A DNA stretch of 64,000 nt from an uncultured Eubacteriales bacterium (GTDB lineage Bacteria > Bacillota > Clostridia > Oscillospirales > CAG-272): NCBI GenBank assembly GCA_910586545.1, contig CAJUIQ010000008.1, forward strand, positions 3,090-67,089, given 5' to 3'. Shown in pieces: positions 17,462 to 26,976 of the stretch. The notes under the pieces are model-generated. The model ran no database searches. It was not told the DNA's origin and worked only from the letters and a program-made list of their open reading frames with translations. The translations under genes were made by a program, and so were the position numbers. How positions within the stretch are numbered: position 1 is the first letter of the stretch; every line of letters begins with the position of its first letter.

Positions 17462-17490
17462 TTGTACACAGAAAAAAGATAGGATAAAAT
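17462..17490 (+). promoter_or_regulatory. Promoter of the ABC exporter gene
   Basis: TTGTAC, 17 nt, TAAAAT, 27 nt before the ATG; divergent from the ThuA promoter 20 bp away. Confidence 0.7.
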
Positions 17491-17516
17491 AAAATTGTAA
17501 AGGAGATGATTCTGTT

Positions 17517-19469
17517 ATGATGGGTCCGCCAATGAGAGGCAGAGAGGAAACGCTGCAAAAGCTGCGGGAGCCAAAGCCAAAAAATATCCGGGAAGTTCCC
17601 GGATATCTGAAACGTATAATCAGCAAATTTTTTTGCCGTCTATTTTACATATTTCGACTGGTGTGGGAGGCAAAACCGTGGATTTTACCGATAATGCTGC
17701 TGTACTGTCTGATCAGCGGCGTGCTTCCCGTTGCAGGCTCCTTTATCAACGCAGGAATATTAAATACACTAGCACAGGCGTATACATCCGCTCTGGCGGG
17801 AGTGCCTCTCCCTTTGCAGGGCATCATGGGACTCTTAATTCTAAAATTTGTATACCTCTTTGCCAGTTCTCTGATTGGAAATGTCTATCAGATGATTATT
17901 CGTATTTCGGGAGAGCTGGTTTCCAACCATATTAAAATAAAAATCATTGAAAAGGCAAGAGACGTAGACCTTGCCAGCTTCGATATGCCACAGTTTTATG
18001 AAAAGATGGAGAATGCCAGCAGAGAGGCGGGTAACCGCCCTGTGGCAATTTTGCAGTCTACCTTCAATATTCTCTCCGTCTGTATCAGCGTAATTTCCTA
18101 TATTGTCATTTTGGTCACCATCAGTCCATGGGCGCCTGCCATTATCGTAGCTCTTTCTGTTCCCACAGCAGTAATCAGCTTCATATACCGGAAGAAAAAT
18201 TTCCAGTATATGCGGCACCATTCCAAAGACCGGCGGCAGATGAACTACTATAACGATTTAATGGTGGACAAAGATGTAGCCAAAGAAGTACGGATTTTTC
18301 ATCTATCCGACATTTTCATCGATAGCTATAAGAAGACCTTCCAGCGATATTTTACCGGCATGAAAAACCTGATTGTTCAGGAGGGCGTCTGGAGCAGTGC
18401 TATGACCTTTGTCGCCGCCGCAGTCAATTGCAGTCTGTTTTTATATATTGCAAATCTGGTGCGGCTGGGAACGGCACAAATCGGGGACTACTCCCTATAT
18501 ACCGGTGCCCTGGAATCGATTTCCGCCGGCGTGTCCTCACTAATTACGACTACGGCTACCATATATGAAGGAACTCTATTTATTGACAATATGATTGCCT
18601 TTATGGAGGAGCAGCCTAAAATTCTGCCCATTCTTCCTCAGCCGCTTCACGTAGCGCGGCACACTGGGCATACTATTGAATTTCGCCATGTGCGCTTTGC
18701 GTATCCAGGTACGATGCGGTGGGTAATCGACGATGTAAGCTTTACGATAGCTCCTGGGGAAACCCTGGTTCTGGTGGGGCTGAACGGAGCTGGAAAAACC
18801 ACGCTGATCAAGCTTCTCACACGGTTGTATGATCCCACAGAAGGTATTATCTTACTGGACGGTAAAGATATTCGCAGCTACGATATAAACGAACTATACG
18901 ACATGTTCGGCATCATTTTCCAGGATTTTGGGAAATACGCTTTCACCGTCGGCGAAAACATTCAGTTTGGTCAGGTGAACAAAGGGTACGTCCCACACGA
19001 AGTCGCCGCGGCAGCAATCGCGGCTGGCGCGGATGCATTTATTGATAAACTAAAAAACGGATTGGATACCCCCCTGACCCGGTATTTTGAACCGGATGGC
19101 ACCGAGCTTTCCATTGGCCAGTGGCAAAAACTGTCTGTGGCCCGGGCATTCTACAGCGATTCGGATATTCTGATTCTGGATGAGCCCACTGCAAGTCTGG
19201 ATCCCTTGGCAGAGCAGGAAATTTTCAATCAATTTGACCGGCTACGCCAAGATAAAACAACCATTTTTGTATCCCACCGACTTTCCAGCGCCACCATCGC
19301 CTCTAAAATTCTGGTTCTGGAGCAGGGTAAAATCGTGGAAAGCGGCAACCACGCCCAGCTGATGGAGCGGCGGGGGAAATATTGGAAGATGGTTTCCACG
19401 CAAGCCAAGCGATATATGGGGGAAGGGGAGCAGTCTGTCTCTTCGCAGAAAGAAAAGTCCTTCCCCTAA
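17517..19469 (+). CDS. ABC exporter, fused permease and ATP-binding protein
   Basis: A 650-residue half-transporter. After a Pro/Arg-rich cytoplasmic start, six TM helices span about residues 55-350, in the exporter-type (ABC_membrane) layout; the nucleotide-binding domain starts near 385. It has Walker A GLNGAGKTTL, Q-loop FQDFGKYAF, signature LSIGQWQKLSVARA (variant of LSGGQ), Walker B DILILDEPTASLD and the H-loop FVSHRLSSA. It should act as a homodimer, as no partner gene adjoins. The substrate cannot be read from the sequence; peptides, lipids or drugs are all possible. Several close relatives export peptides in lantibiotic loci, but no precursor or modification gene is present here. Confidence 0.9.
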   Translation: MMGPPMRGREETLQKLREPKPKNIREVPGYLKRIISKFFCRLFYIFRLVWEAKPWILPIMLLYCLISGVLPVAGSFINAGILNTLAQAYTSALAGVPLPLQGIMGLLILKFVYLFASSLIGNVYQMIIRISGELVSNHIKIKIIEKARDVDLASFDMPQFYEKMENASREAGNRPVAILQSTFNILSVCISVISYIVILVTISPWAPAIIVALSVPTAVISFIYRKKNFQYMRHHSKDRRQMNYYNDLMVDKDVAKEVRIFHLSDIFIDSYKKTFQRYFTGMKNLIVQEGVWSSAMTFVAAAVNCSLFLYIANLVRLGTAQIGDYSLYTGALESISAGVSSLITTTATIYEGTLFIDNMIAFMEEQPKILPILPQPLHVARHTGHTIEFRHVRFAYPGTMRWVIDDVSFTIAPGETLVLVGLNGAGKTTLIKLLTRLYDPTEGIILLDGKDIRSYDINELYDMFGIIFQDFGKYAFTVGENIQFGQVNKGYVPHEVAAAAIAAGADAFIDKLKNGLDTPLTRYFEPDGTELSIGQWQKLSVARAFYSDSDILILDEPTASLDPLAEQEIFNQFDRLRQDKTTIFVSHRLSSATIASKILVLEQGKIVESGNHAQLMERRGKYWKMVSTQAKRYMGEGEQSVSSQKEKSFP

Positions 19470-19630
19470 ACAACTTGCTTTTTTAGCACATTCTCATCAA
19501 TGTATAAATTTAGGGGGAGAACAATATAGGAAGCAATTATATACAAACATAAAGCTCTACACATACTGGATTTTCCCAATACTATAACACGAAAGTACTG
19601 ATGGATAGCAATTTTCTTTCTACAAGTGAA

Positions 19631-19662
19631 AAAAACTGCGCAGAATACCCTGCGCAGTTTTT
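19631..19662 (-). terminator. Intrinsic terminator of the nag operon
   Basis: AAAAACTGCGCA, 8-nt loop, TGCGCAGTTTTT, 9 nt beyond the minus-strand stop at 19672. The T runs on both sides let it work for the exporter gene too. Confidence 0.85.
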
Positions 19663-19671
19663 CTCTTTGAT

Positions 19672-21042
19672 TTACTGAATATCCGGCAGGCTCGCAGCTG
19701 CAACAGACTGGCCGACCCGGCGGCTCTTTTCGTCCGGGATATGCAATTCCAGCTTTGCTGCCAGTTCGGGGAATTCTTTAGAAAGGACCTCGTTTGCACG
19801 AGCCAAAAGAATGGTACCGCCCTCTCCGCTGGTAACACGGCCCATGATCAGCACGTGCTTGATATCATAGAACATAGCATAGTATGCGATGGCGTAGCCA
19901 AAGTACACGCCGATGGTGTCATAAATTTTAGCAGCGCGTTCGTCGCCCTGGGCCATCAAGCCCTGTACCACTTTCAGCTTTTCAGCTGGGGACGCGCTCT
20001 CATCCAGTTCAATACCTGCGGCAGGCGCCAGCTTAATTACGCCGTCCTGAGAGAAATATTTCACACCACAGCCATAGTCGCCGCTCCACTCGTCCACCAT
20101 AGCGTCCTTACAGAAGTCTACGGGAACAAAAGCAAGCTCGTTCAGCCATCCGGTGATGTTGCCCTGACCGTCTACATATCCACCGGCCTCGCTGGTACCC
20201 ATTGCCACGCCAAGTACGTTGGTATCGTCCAAATCCATAGCGCCGGCAAGAGCGGTTACATCGCCGTCGTTTGCAACTTCTACCGGCACATCGCCGATTT
20301 CCTTTGCCACATTGATGTACATGTTTTTCACATGTTTTTCAAAGTCCTCATCAGATACTTTGAGGAACAAGGAAGCAATCATGATTTTGTTGTCAATGTA
20401 AACACCTGCTGAGGAAACACCAATGGCATCTACTCTTGGCATATGAGAAGCAGCTGTCTTCATTGCGTCTAAAATACCCTCGTAATGATACATAGGATCA
20501 GACTGCAGTTTGGGGAACCAAACTACCTCTTCGGAATATACGGTCTCCCCATCAATCACGGCGCTGACCTTCCGGTCACTTCCGCCGGCGTCAAAGCCGA
20601 TGCGGCAGCCTTCCAGATGACGGCCAACAGGCGCTGCCGCCTGATAGGCTTTCGGTGCGTCCTGAACATCTTCTACATACTCAACAGAGAAAGGTGCTTC
20701 ATATACCCGCGCCATAAAGTCTGCGTCAAATTCTCTGGCGCCGCCCTTTTGGTATGCGGCTGCAATCCCTTCGTAAATTTTCCGGGAGCCGGAGATCGTT
20801 ACTTTATAACCGCCGTGAATCCACAAAAGTGTTTTGACGATTCGCTCTACGATATCGTAGTTTTCTTCATCGTGGCCGGTTCCTTCCGGATACACGTCCA
20901 GCTGATAGGTGGAAACAAAACCCTTGTTCCGTTCTACAGCAATGGCTAGGGGGGCTCCGCCTGCCTTTGCCACTGCTTCTTTATATGCTTTCACCACCAG
21001 CGCCATCGGCTGGAACTGGGGATCGAGAATTGCATTGATCAT
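19672..21042 (-). CDS. ROK-like sugar kinase or regulator in the N-acetylglucosamine operon
   Basis: 456 residues, third gene after nagA and nagB. The actin-like kinase core is visible from about residue 145: GCRIGFDAGGSDRKVSAV (phosphate 1 loop), AIGVSSAGVYIDNK, EVANDGDVTALAGAM and LGVAMGTSEAGGYVDGQGN. The usual ROK zinc motif (CxCGxxGCxE) is absent, and a 140-residue N-terminal domain with a basic/aromatic mix precedes the kinase fold, whereas common ROK kinases have about 300 residues. With nagA and nagB, a role as GlcNAc (or related amino sugar) kinase, supplying GlcNAc-6-phosphate, fits best; a regulator is the alternative. GGAAGG lies 11 nt before the ATG. Confidence 0.75.
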   Translation of the reverse strand: MINAILDPQFQPMALVVKAYKEAVAKAGGAPLAIAVERNKGFVSTYQLDVYPEGTGHDEENYDIVERIVKTLLWIHGGYKVTISGSRKIYEGIAAAYQKGGAREFDADFMARVYEAPFSVEYVEDVQDAPKAYQAAAPVGRHLEGCRIGFDAGGSDRKVSAVIDGETVYSEEVVWFPKLQSDPMYHYEGILDAMKTAASHMPRVDAIGVSSAGVYIDNKIMIASLFLKVSDEDFEKHVKNMYINVAKEIGDVPVEVANDGDVTALAGAMDLDDTNVLGVAMGTSEAGGYVDGQGNITGWLNELAFVPVDFCKDAMVDEWSGDYGCGVKYFSQDGVIKLAPAAGIELDESASPAEKLKVVQGLMAQGDERAAKIYDTIGVYFGYAIAYYAMFYDIKHVLIMGRVTSGEGGTILLARANEVLSKEFPELAAKLELHIPDEKSRRVGQSVAAASLPDIQ

Positions 21043-21065
21043 TTTATTTTTTACCTTCCGTTTTA

Positions 21066-21857
21066 TTAAACTGCTTTATATACTTCCAGCGCGCTGGCTG
21101 CTTCCTCATCCAAAATAAAGGTTACGTTGGGGTGTAACTGCAGAATAGACGCCTGGCACCAAGGTGTAATTTCACCTTCCAGAGCATCCTTGATTGCCTT
21201 TGCTTTTGCGGCGCCGTTTGCAACCAATACAATCTGTTTTGCAGTCATAATATTGCCGATACCCATAGAAAGTGCAGCGCGAGGTACCTCATCTTTGCTG
21301 TTGAACAGACGGGAGTTTGCCTCAATGGTGCTCTCCGTCAGCTCTACTCTATGCGTACCCCAAATAAAGGTGTCTCCCGGTTCGTTGAACCCGATATGGC
21401 CATTGTTGCCGATACCCAAAACCTGCAAATCAATGCCGCCGGCAGCTTCAATAGCTGCGTCATAATCGCTGCATTCCTTTTCCCAGTCGGCAGCCTTACC
21501 ATTCAGCACATGGGTTTTGTCCATATCAATATTGATCTTGTTGAACAAATTCTTGTTCATGAAATACCGGTAGGACTGATCGTTCTCCGGATCAATGGGA
21601 TAGTATTCGTCCAAATTGTAGGTAGTAACCCCTGCAAAGTCTACTCTGCCTTCCTCACAAAGCTGTGCCAGATTGCTGTAAAGTCCCAGGGGAGAAGTCC
21701 CCGTTGCCAGACCCAGCATAAAGGCAGGCTGATTGCTGATTGCACCTGCTACAATAGAAGCCGCCTTTTTAGACAGAGCCTCATAACTGCCTGCAACAAA
21801 TACCCGTACACCGCTTTTCTTGCCGTTGCAATAGGCTTTTACTTCATTTTCCCGCAT
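21066..21857 (-). CDS. nagB: Glucosamine-6-phosphate deaminase
   Basis: Converts glucosamine-6-phosphate to fructose-6-phosphate and ammonia, the entry of amino sugars into glycolysis. 263 residues with the family motifs LGLATGTSPLGLYSNLAQL, TYNLDEYYP (general base Asp), LGIGNNGHIGFNEPGD (catalytic His) and MGIGNIMTAKQIVLV. Its start lies 19 nt inside the end of nagA; GGAGG 9 nt upstream of the ATG sits in nagA, so translation is probably coupled. The ROK gene follows after 23 nt. Confidence 0.96.
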   Translation of the reverse strand: MRENEVKAYCNGKKSGVRVFVAGSYEALSKKAASIVAGAISNQPAFMLGLATGTSPLGLYSNLAQLCEEGRVDFAGVTTYNLDEYYPIDPENDQSYRYFMNKNLFNKINIDMDKTHVLNGKAADWEKECSDYDAAIEAAGGIDLQVLGIGNNGHIGFNEPGDTFIWGTHRVELTESTIEANSRLFNSKDEVPRAALSMGIGNIMTAKQIVLVANGAAKAKAIKDALEGEITPWCQASILQLHPNVTFILDEEAASALEVYKAV

Positions 21858-22987
21858 ACTGTGTTTCCTCCGATAATTGTTTTTTGTATATTGAATTGAT
21901 CATCAAAGATGATAATATCCGCGCATTTGCCCGTTTCCAAAGAACCAATCTTGTCATCCACGCCCAGCGCTTTTGCGGGATTCAGACTGGCGCACGCCAC
22001 TGCCTCGGCAATGGAAAGCTCTGTATTTTCATACAGATTGCGCACACCCTCGTTCAGCTTCAACACACTGGCAGCGATGGTGCCGTCTTCCAGCAGACAC
22101 TGAATGCCCGATTTCTTAACAGGCTGACCGCCCAAAGTATAAATGCCGTCCGGCATGCCGCCGGCACGCATACAGTCGGTAATCAGACACAACTTGTCCT
22201 TTTTGATTTTGGCAACCAGACCGAAAAGGCCTTTGTTTACATGGAATGTATCCGCGATCAGTTCGCAGCTGACACTGTCGTCAGACAAAGCTGCGCCCAC
22301 CACACCGGGATTTCTATGCATAAGAGGCGTCATCGCATTGAACAGGTGGGTAGCGTGCCGAACGCCAGCCTCAATACCTGCAATTGCTTCTTCATAGGTA
22401 GCGCCGGTATGTCCCATCGAAACCAGAACCCGGCCGTCTGCATATACTTCTCGAATACATTCCAAACCGCCATCCATTTCCGGTGCCACGGTGAACACGG
22501 ATACAACATCCGCGTTATCCAAAATAAACTTTGCATCGGGACGCAGAATATGTTCTTCTGCCTGCGCACCTTTTTTAGACGGATTGATGAAGGGGCCCTC
22601 GCAGTTCACGCCCAGCACCTTTGCGCCATAGCAGTCGGTACGTTCTTTTACCCGGCGTACCGTGTCAAATGCCGCCAGAATTTCTTCTTTAGAAACGGTC
22701 ATTGTAGTAGGGCACCAAGACGTCACACCGTTTTCGGCAAGCGCCTTACACATTTTGAGCAGGCCGTCTTCCTTAGCGTCAGACGTATCCTCTCCCGCAT
22801 AACCGTGGATATGCATATCCAAAAGACCGGGGGCCACATACAAGCCGGCCGCGTCAATCACTTCATATTTGCCAGTATCTACTGCGGATGCATCTGCAAT
22901 TTCCGCAATGGTATCGTCAAACAGAAGCGCTTTGCCCTCCACCACTGTATCCGGCAGAACGAGCTTTCCATTTATAATACATTTCAC
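21839..22987 (-). CDS. nagA: N-acetylglucosamine-6-phosphate deacetylase
   Basis: Amidohydrolase-fold enzyme that removes acetate from GlcNAc-6-phosphate. 382 residues: metal site DMHIHGYAGEDTSD, GVNCEGPFINPSKKGAQ (metal-binding Glu), SMGHTGATYEEA, ATHLFNAMTPLMHRNPG and LITDCMRAGGMPDG with the catalytic Asp. First gene of the unit nagA-nagB-ROK, behind its own SigA promoter. No NagR/GntR regulator gene adjoins. Confidence 0.95.
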   Translation of the reverse strand: MKCIINGKLVLPDTVVEGKALLFDDTIAEIADASAVDTGKYEVIDAAGLYVAPGLLDMHIHGYAGEDTSDAKEDGLLKMCKALAENGVTSWCPTTMTVSKEEILAAFDTVRRVKERTDCYGAKVLGVNCEGPFINPSKKGAQAEEHILRPDAKFILDNADVVSVFTVAPEMDGGLECIREVYADGRVLVSMGHTGATYEEAIAGIEAGVRHATHLFNAMTPLMHRNPGVVGAALSDDSVSCELIADTFHVNKGLFGLVAKIKKDKLCLITDCMRAGGMPDGIYTLGGQPVKKSGIQCLLEDGTIAASVLKLNEGVRNLYENTELSIAEAVACASLNPAKALGVDDKIGSLETGKCADIIIFDDQFNIQKTIIGGNTVCGKMK

Positions 22988-23037
22988 TTTATTTATACCT
23001 CCATGCTATATAATAGCCAAATCTTCCCTTATATGTT

Positions 23038-23066
23038 ATTATACTCACATGTCAAGATAAAATCAA
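23038..23066 (-). promoter_or_regulatory. SigA promoter of the nag operon
   Basis: On the minus strand TTGATT, 17 nt, TATAAT, about 45 nt before the nagA ATG. The spacer holds a second TTGACA too close to the -10 to act as the -35. Confidence 0.75.
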
Positions 23067-23114
23067 TATGAAATGAAATTTTCTCCTTATTTATTTTTAG
23101 AAAATAGCAGCTCG

Positions 23115-23147
23115 CAAAAGGGCTCCGTATAAGCGGGAGCCCTTTTG
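23115..23147 (-). terminator. Intrinsic terminator of the mtaB-ABC unit
   Basis: CAAAAGGGCTCC, 9-nt loop, GGAGCCCTTTTG, 20 nt past the permease stop. Confidence 0.85.
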
Positions 23148-23167
23148 TCAAAAATCTAAAATTTTTC

Positions 23168-24763
23168 TTACCGCCGACCGTTTTTCAAAAACTGCGGCGC
23201 TATAGCAAAGGCAACCATTCCAAGAAGAAGCTCTACTACCGCTACCCCTACAAGCGCCAGTACAACCGCGTCGAAATATAGCCCAATAATTATAACTACT
23301 ACCGATGGCAAAAGACCAATGTACACGAATAGAACTTGTATAATCGATTTAATTCCTTGAGAAATGGATACCGGCAAAGACAGATCCGCAAGCGCTCCTG
23401 CATTTGCACAAAAGAAATCCAGAGAAACGATAAAGAGCAGTCCTACCAAAGCGGGAAGAACCGCGGCCTGTCCCAGCAAAACTGCAGAAATAAGAACCGC
23501 AGGGAGCAAGTCCAAAAAGCACGCCGCGCTACCAGACAAAATCGTCCACCAAAACTTCTCATAGGAACCGGCAGGAAGCGTCACAAAAAAGCTGGTCTTC
23601 AGCTCCGCCGCAAGCGGACTGCCGAGAGCACGAAAATATGCTAGTATACCCAGCACGGCAATTACCCAATACATACTCTCCATGACAACAACGGTAAGCA
23701 GCGCCGCAAAGAGATACACAAGCATGGTATTTGTAATGAGGCCAAACCGAGAAAATCTTTTACGATTGTACATGTTTTTGTAAAACAGGGTACTAGCGCC
23801 GCTGCCGCCTATTTTTCCGTTTCGCTGCAGACGTTTACTGCGCTCCTTCTTTCGGGTTGCAACGCTTCCCTTTTCCTTGGCCTGCGCCAAAGCCGCTGCA
23901 GTTTCCTCGGATTTTGCCATGGCATCTTCATAAAAGTCCGCACGGATCCGCCAGATCACCACAACAAGCAAGACAATTACTCCCACGCAAAGCACGCCTA
24001 GTCCTGCCGCCGCCAAATAATTCCCCGCCAGAGAAAAATCAATCACGCCTTTGATCCAGCCCCAAATGGGAATCCATATAGTGGCTTTTCCATTGAAAAA
24101 GGCAAAGGCACTGTCCAAAACATCTCCGCCTCCCTTTTGCCAATACGATGCAAAAGATAGCGCAATAGCGGCACAAATAGCAAGCACCGCCGGCGTAACA
24201 TATTTGCGCAGGCGTATATGGGTAGCGGTAATCGTATAGACCAGCACGGACAAAAGCTGGCCCGTAATCAGCGTGAGTCCCCATACTGCCAAAATGGAGA
24301 TACACGCCCCCATGGGAACACCCATGTTCATATGTAAATTGGGAATTTGAAATACCAAGTATAGACCCGCGGCAATGAGAGCGCTCATTTTAAAGATCAG
24401 TCGAAACAAAAGCACCGACTGCGGCTTCATAGGCGCCTGGAACAACAGATTCACGTCCGCCATTTGAAAAATACCGGATCCAGACTTTTCTCCGGTTACC
24501 ACGTTCCAGAGAAGTACCGCCAAAATCACGCCGCCGCTGATCAGAGAAACCATATTTGCCGTCAGAACCGGATCCACATCTTCTATCGTCTCTTCCAACT
24601 CTCCCGGTGATGCGTCGTCTCCCGCTTCACTGAAAAACGCGCCTGCAAGTCCGCCAGCAAATCCGATAGCGGCACAAATCAGAATCACAATTACATAGGT
24701 TTTCATCAGCTTGCGAAGCTGATTCCACAAAGTATGGGAGGCATAGTAGAAAAACGCCTTCAT
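23168..24763 (-). CDS. ABC-2 type exporter permease
   Basis: 531-residue membrane protein with about 10-12 TM helices in two groups split by a cytoplasmic linker rich in Lys/Arg/Glu (about 270-320, with ATRKKERSKRLQRNGK). It resembles the 'putative ABC exporter' permeases of Clostridia (PF16962 type). A TM helix starts at residue 20, followed by an acidic periplasm-facing loop (GELEETIEDVD). The ATG at 24763 overlaps the stop of the ATPase gene (ATGA) and has GGAGGG upstream, so the two are translationally coupled and form one transporter. Substrate unknown. Confidence 0.8.
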   Translation of the reverse strand: MKAFFYYASHTLWNQLRKLMKTYVIVILICAAIGFAGGLAGAFFSEAGDDASPGELEETIEDVDPVLTANMVSLISGGVILAVLLWNVVTGEKSGSGIFQMADVNLLFQAPMKPQSVLLFRLIFKMSALIAAGLYLVFQIPNLHMNMGVPMGACISILAVWGLTLITGQLLSVLVYTITATHIRLRKYVTPAVLAICAAIALSFASYWQKGGGDVLDSAFAFFNGKATIWIPIWGWIKGVIDFSLAGNYLAAAGLGVLCVGVIVLLVVVIWRIRADFYEDAMAKSEETAAALAQAKEKGSVATRKKERSKRLQRNGKIGGSGASTLFYKNMYNRKRFSRFGLITNTMLVYLFAALLTVVVMESMYWVIAVLGILAYFRALGSPLAAELKTSFFVTLPAGSYEKFWWTILSGSAACFLDLLPAVLISAVLLGQAAVLPALVGLLFIVSLDFFCANAGALADLSLPVSISQGIKSIIQVLFVYIGLLPSVVVIIIGLYFDAVVLALVGVAVVELLLGMVAFAIAPQFLKNGRR

Positions 24764-25461
24764 TGTACGCCCTCCGTAATGGCAAAGAACAACTCCTCCA
24801 GGCTTTGGTCTCCGGCCTCCACTTGGCTGCGGGTTACATTTGCCCGAACCTGTCCGCTCTGCATAATCACCGTACGGTCCCACAGCATATCCACACTGTC
24901 GATCATGTGCGTGCTCACAAGCACTGCGCATCCCGCATCCCGCATCTCCTGCATTATGTTTTTCAATTCCTTAATCGCATGGGGGTCCAGTCCCACCATA
25001 GGTTCGTCAAAAAGCAGGTATTTGGGACGGGGCAAAAGCCCCAGACACAAGCTCAGCTTCTGCTGCATTCCCTTGGACAGTTCATCTCCAAATTTTTTCA
25101 CCTTATCTGTCATCTCAAACCGCTCCAAAAGCGCGTCGGCATAAGTCTTATAATCCTCCAGGCGGTACACACGGGCCATAAATTCCATATGCTCCCCAAC
25201 AGTTAGATTGGGATAAAGCGCAGGCATTTCCGGCACATATCCCATCAGACGCTTTGCCTCTACACTTTTATTTGGCTGACCGTCTACCATGATGGTTCCA
25301 TTATATCGCAAAAATCCAGTAATAGATTTCATAATCGTACTTTTACCCGATCCGTTAGGTCCCAGAAGAACTGTAACGCTGCCTGGTTCCATCGTGAAGC
25401 TAACCCGATCACAGGCCGTAACCTTACCATAGCGCTTAATTACATCACTGACTTCCAACAT
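24760..25461 (-). CDS. ABC transporter ATP-binding protein
   Basis: 233 residues; nucleotide-binding subunit of the exporter encoded next. Walker A LGPNGSGKSTIMKS, Q-loop VPEMPALYPNL, signature LSKGMQQKLSLCLGLL, Walker B KYLLFDEPMVGLDPHA, H-loop VSTHMIDSV. The sequence is of the ABC-2 (CcmA/YhaQ-like) class. It starts 18 nt after mtaB and its own stop overlaps the permease start. Confidence 0.92.
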   Translation of the reverse strand: MLEVSDVIKRYGKVTACDRVSFTMEPGSVTVLLGPNGSGKSTIMKSITGFLRYNGTIMVDGQPNKSVEAKRLMGYVPEMPALYPNLTVGEHMEFMARVYRLEDYKTYADALLERFEMTDKVKKFGDELSKGMQQKLSLCLGLLPRPKYLLFDEPMVGLDPHAIKELKNIMQEMRDAGCAVLVSTHMIDSVDMLWDRTVIMQSGQVRANVTRSQVEAGDQSLEELFFAITEGVQ

Positions 25462-25479
25462 AATATATCACCATACCTT

Positions 25480-26769
25480 TCATATTTTCCCTTTTAATGT
25501 GCAGTCGTCTTTTCCCACAGGATAGACAGACAAAATCTGGCCTGTACAATCACGCTCTGTAGGAATTTCACAGGGGACAAAATGTTCTGTGTGCCCGCTG
25601 GTAATGCCCTGCTCCCATTTTTCCGCCAGCACATATACCGGACGTATTCTATGCGCATCAATATACCGGTCCAAAATGCCAGCCTGCACTTCTTTTTGCA
25701 CATTTGCCAAATATGTGCTTCGACGTCTTTTTTCCGCTGGGGCTATCTGGTCCGGCATGCCAGCCGCCTCTGTTCCCTTTCGAACAGAATACGGGAAGAT
25801 ATGTACATGCAAAAATTCTGCTTTTTTACAGAACGCAACCGTTTCTAAAAAATCCGCTTCCGTCTCTCCGGGAAAGCCTGCTATCATGTCGGCACTGAAC
25901 GTCAAACCGGGAATTTTCTCTCTGGCCCGCGCCATATTTTCCAGTACCTTTTCGGCTGTATATCTCCGGCGCATCCGGTTCAGCGTTTGCGTACATCCGG
26001 ACTGTACCGACAGATGGAAATGGGGCAGAAGATTGGTGAGAGCGGCGGCTCGTTCTACAAAAGACGGACGCAGTACAGTAGGATCCAGGGATCCTAGAGC
26101 AATCCGCCGAATACCAGGCACACAATCCACTTGCTCCAGCAATGTTTCCAAATCCATATTTTCCAGATCCCTTCCGTAGGATCCTGTTTCAATCCCTGTC
26201 AAAATCACCTCACAGCAGCCGGTACTCGCTATGACAGACGCTTCCTCTATTACCCGGGCGGCCGGCTTCGAGCGCACACGGCCCCGGGCGGCCGGAATAA
26301 TACAATATGCACACCGATTTTCACATCCGTCTTCAATTTTAATATAAGATCGCGCACGCCTAGGTGCGTTGATTCGCAGATTGTCATAAGCCGCCGTTTG
26401 GATGTCGGACACAGCGCCTTCGAAGCAGCCCCCCTGGACAAGCGCATATGCAATATCCGGAATCTGCCCTTTGTCTCCGTTGCCCACTACCGCATCTGCT
26501 CCAAGAGAGGCCGCGGCATCAGGAGCGACTTGGGCAAAACAGCCCGTAACAATAATGGCCGCGTCCGGTGCAGCGCATGCCGCCCGCCGGATAAGCTGCC
26601 TAGACTTGCGGTCGCTTTCTCCGGTGACCGTACAGGTATTGATAATTACCACGTCGCTTTCTTCCCCATAAGGAACCACCGTAAAACCCTTTGCCTGGAG
26701 GCTCTCACTGATTGCATCCGATTCATATTGATTCACTCTGCACCCAAGGGTGCAAATAGAAGCCTTCAT
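25480..26769 (-). CDS. mtaB: tRNA threonylcarbamoyladenosine methylthiotransferase MtaB
   Basis: Radical SAM methylthiotransferase that turns t6A37 into ms2t6A37 in ANN-decoding tRNAs. 429 residues: N-terminal UPF0004 domain with its three cluster cysteines (CTLGCRVNQYESD, IINTCTVTG, IVTGCFAQ), the radical SAM motif GCENRCAYC, LTGIETGSYG, HLSVQSGCTQTLNRMRRRY, DMIAGFPGET and a C-terminal TRAM domain. Start at the ATG 26769 behind GAAAGGG; the open frame continues upstream only because it runs antisense through upp. First gene of a unit with the ABC exporter genes, an odd pairing without evident functional logic. Confidence 0.95.
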   Translation of the reverse strand: MKASICTLGCRVNQYESDAISESLQAKGFTVVPYGEESDVVIINTCTVTGESDRKSRQLIRRAACAAPDAAIIVTGCFAQVAPDAAASLGADAVVGNGDKGQIPDIAYALVQGGCFEGAVSDIQTAAYDNLRINAPRRARSYIKIEDGCENRCAYCIIPAARGRVRSKPAARVIEEASVIASTGCCEVILTGIETGSYGRDLENMDLETLLEQVDCVPGIRRIALGSLDPTVLRPSFVERAAALTNLLPHFHLSVQSGCTQTLNRMRRRYTAEKVLENMARAREKIPGLTFSADMIAGFPGETEADFLETVAFCKKAEFLHVHIFPYSVRKGTEAAGMPDQIAPAEKRRRSTYLANVQKEVQAGILDRYIDAHRIRPVYVLAEKWEQGITSGHTEHFVPCEIPTERDCTGQILSVYPVGKDDCTLKGKI

Positions 26770-26878
26770 ATAATGACGCCCTTTCGCCGATATAAAAAAA
26801 GTATAGCATACCGGGAAATCTTTGTAAAGAAAATTCCGGTTTTGCCCCATAATTCGTGCAATTTGTAGAAAAAGAGAC

Positions 26879-26907
26879 TTGCAATAGCAACAAATGCCGT
26901 GTATAAT
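26879..26907 (+). promoter_or_regulatory. SigA promoter of upp
   Basis: TTGCAA, 17 nt, TATAAT; perfect -10. Confidence 0.8.
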
Positions 26908-26976
26908 AGGGAAAAGAATAGAATTTACAAATTCGGACAAAAATTCCTTTGCGCAAAGCGCGGAAAGAGGAGCAAT

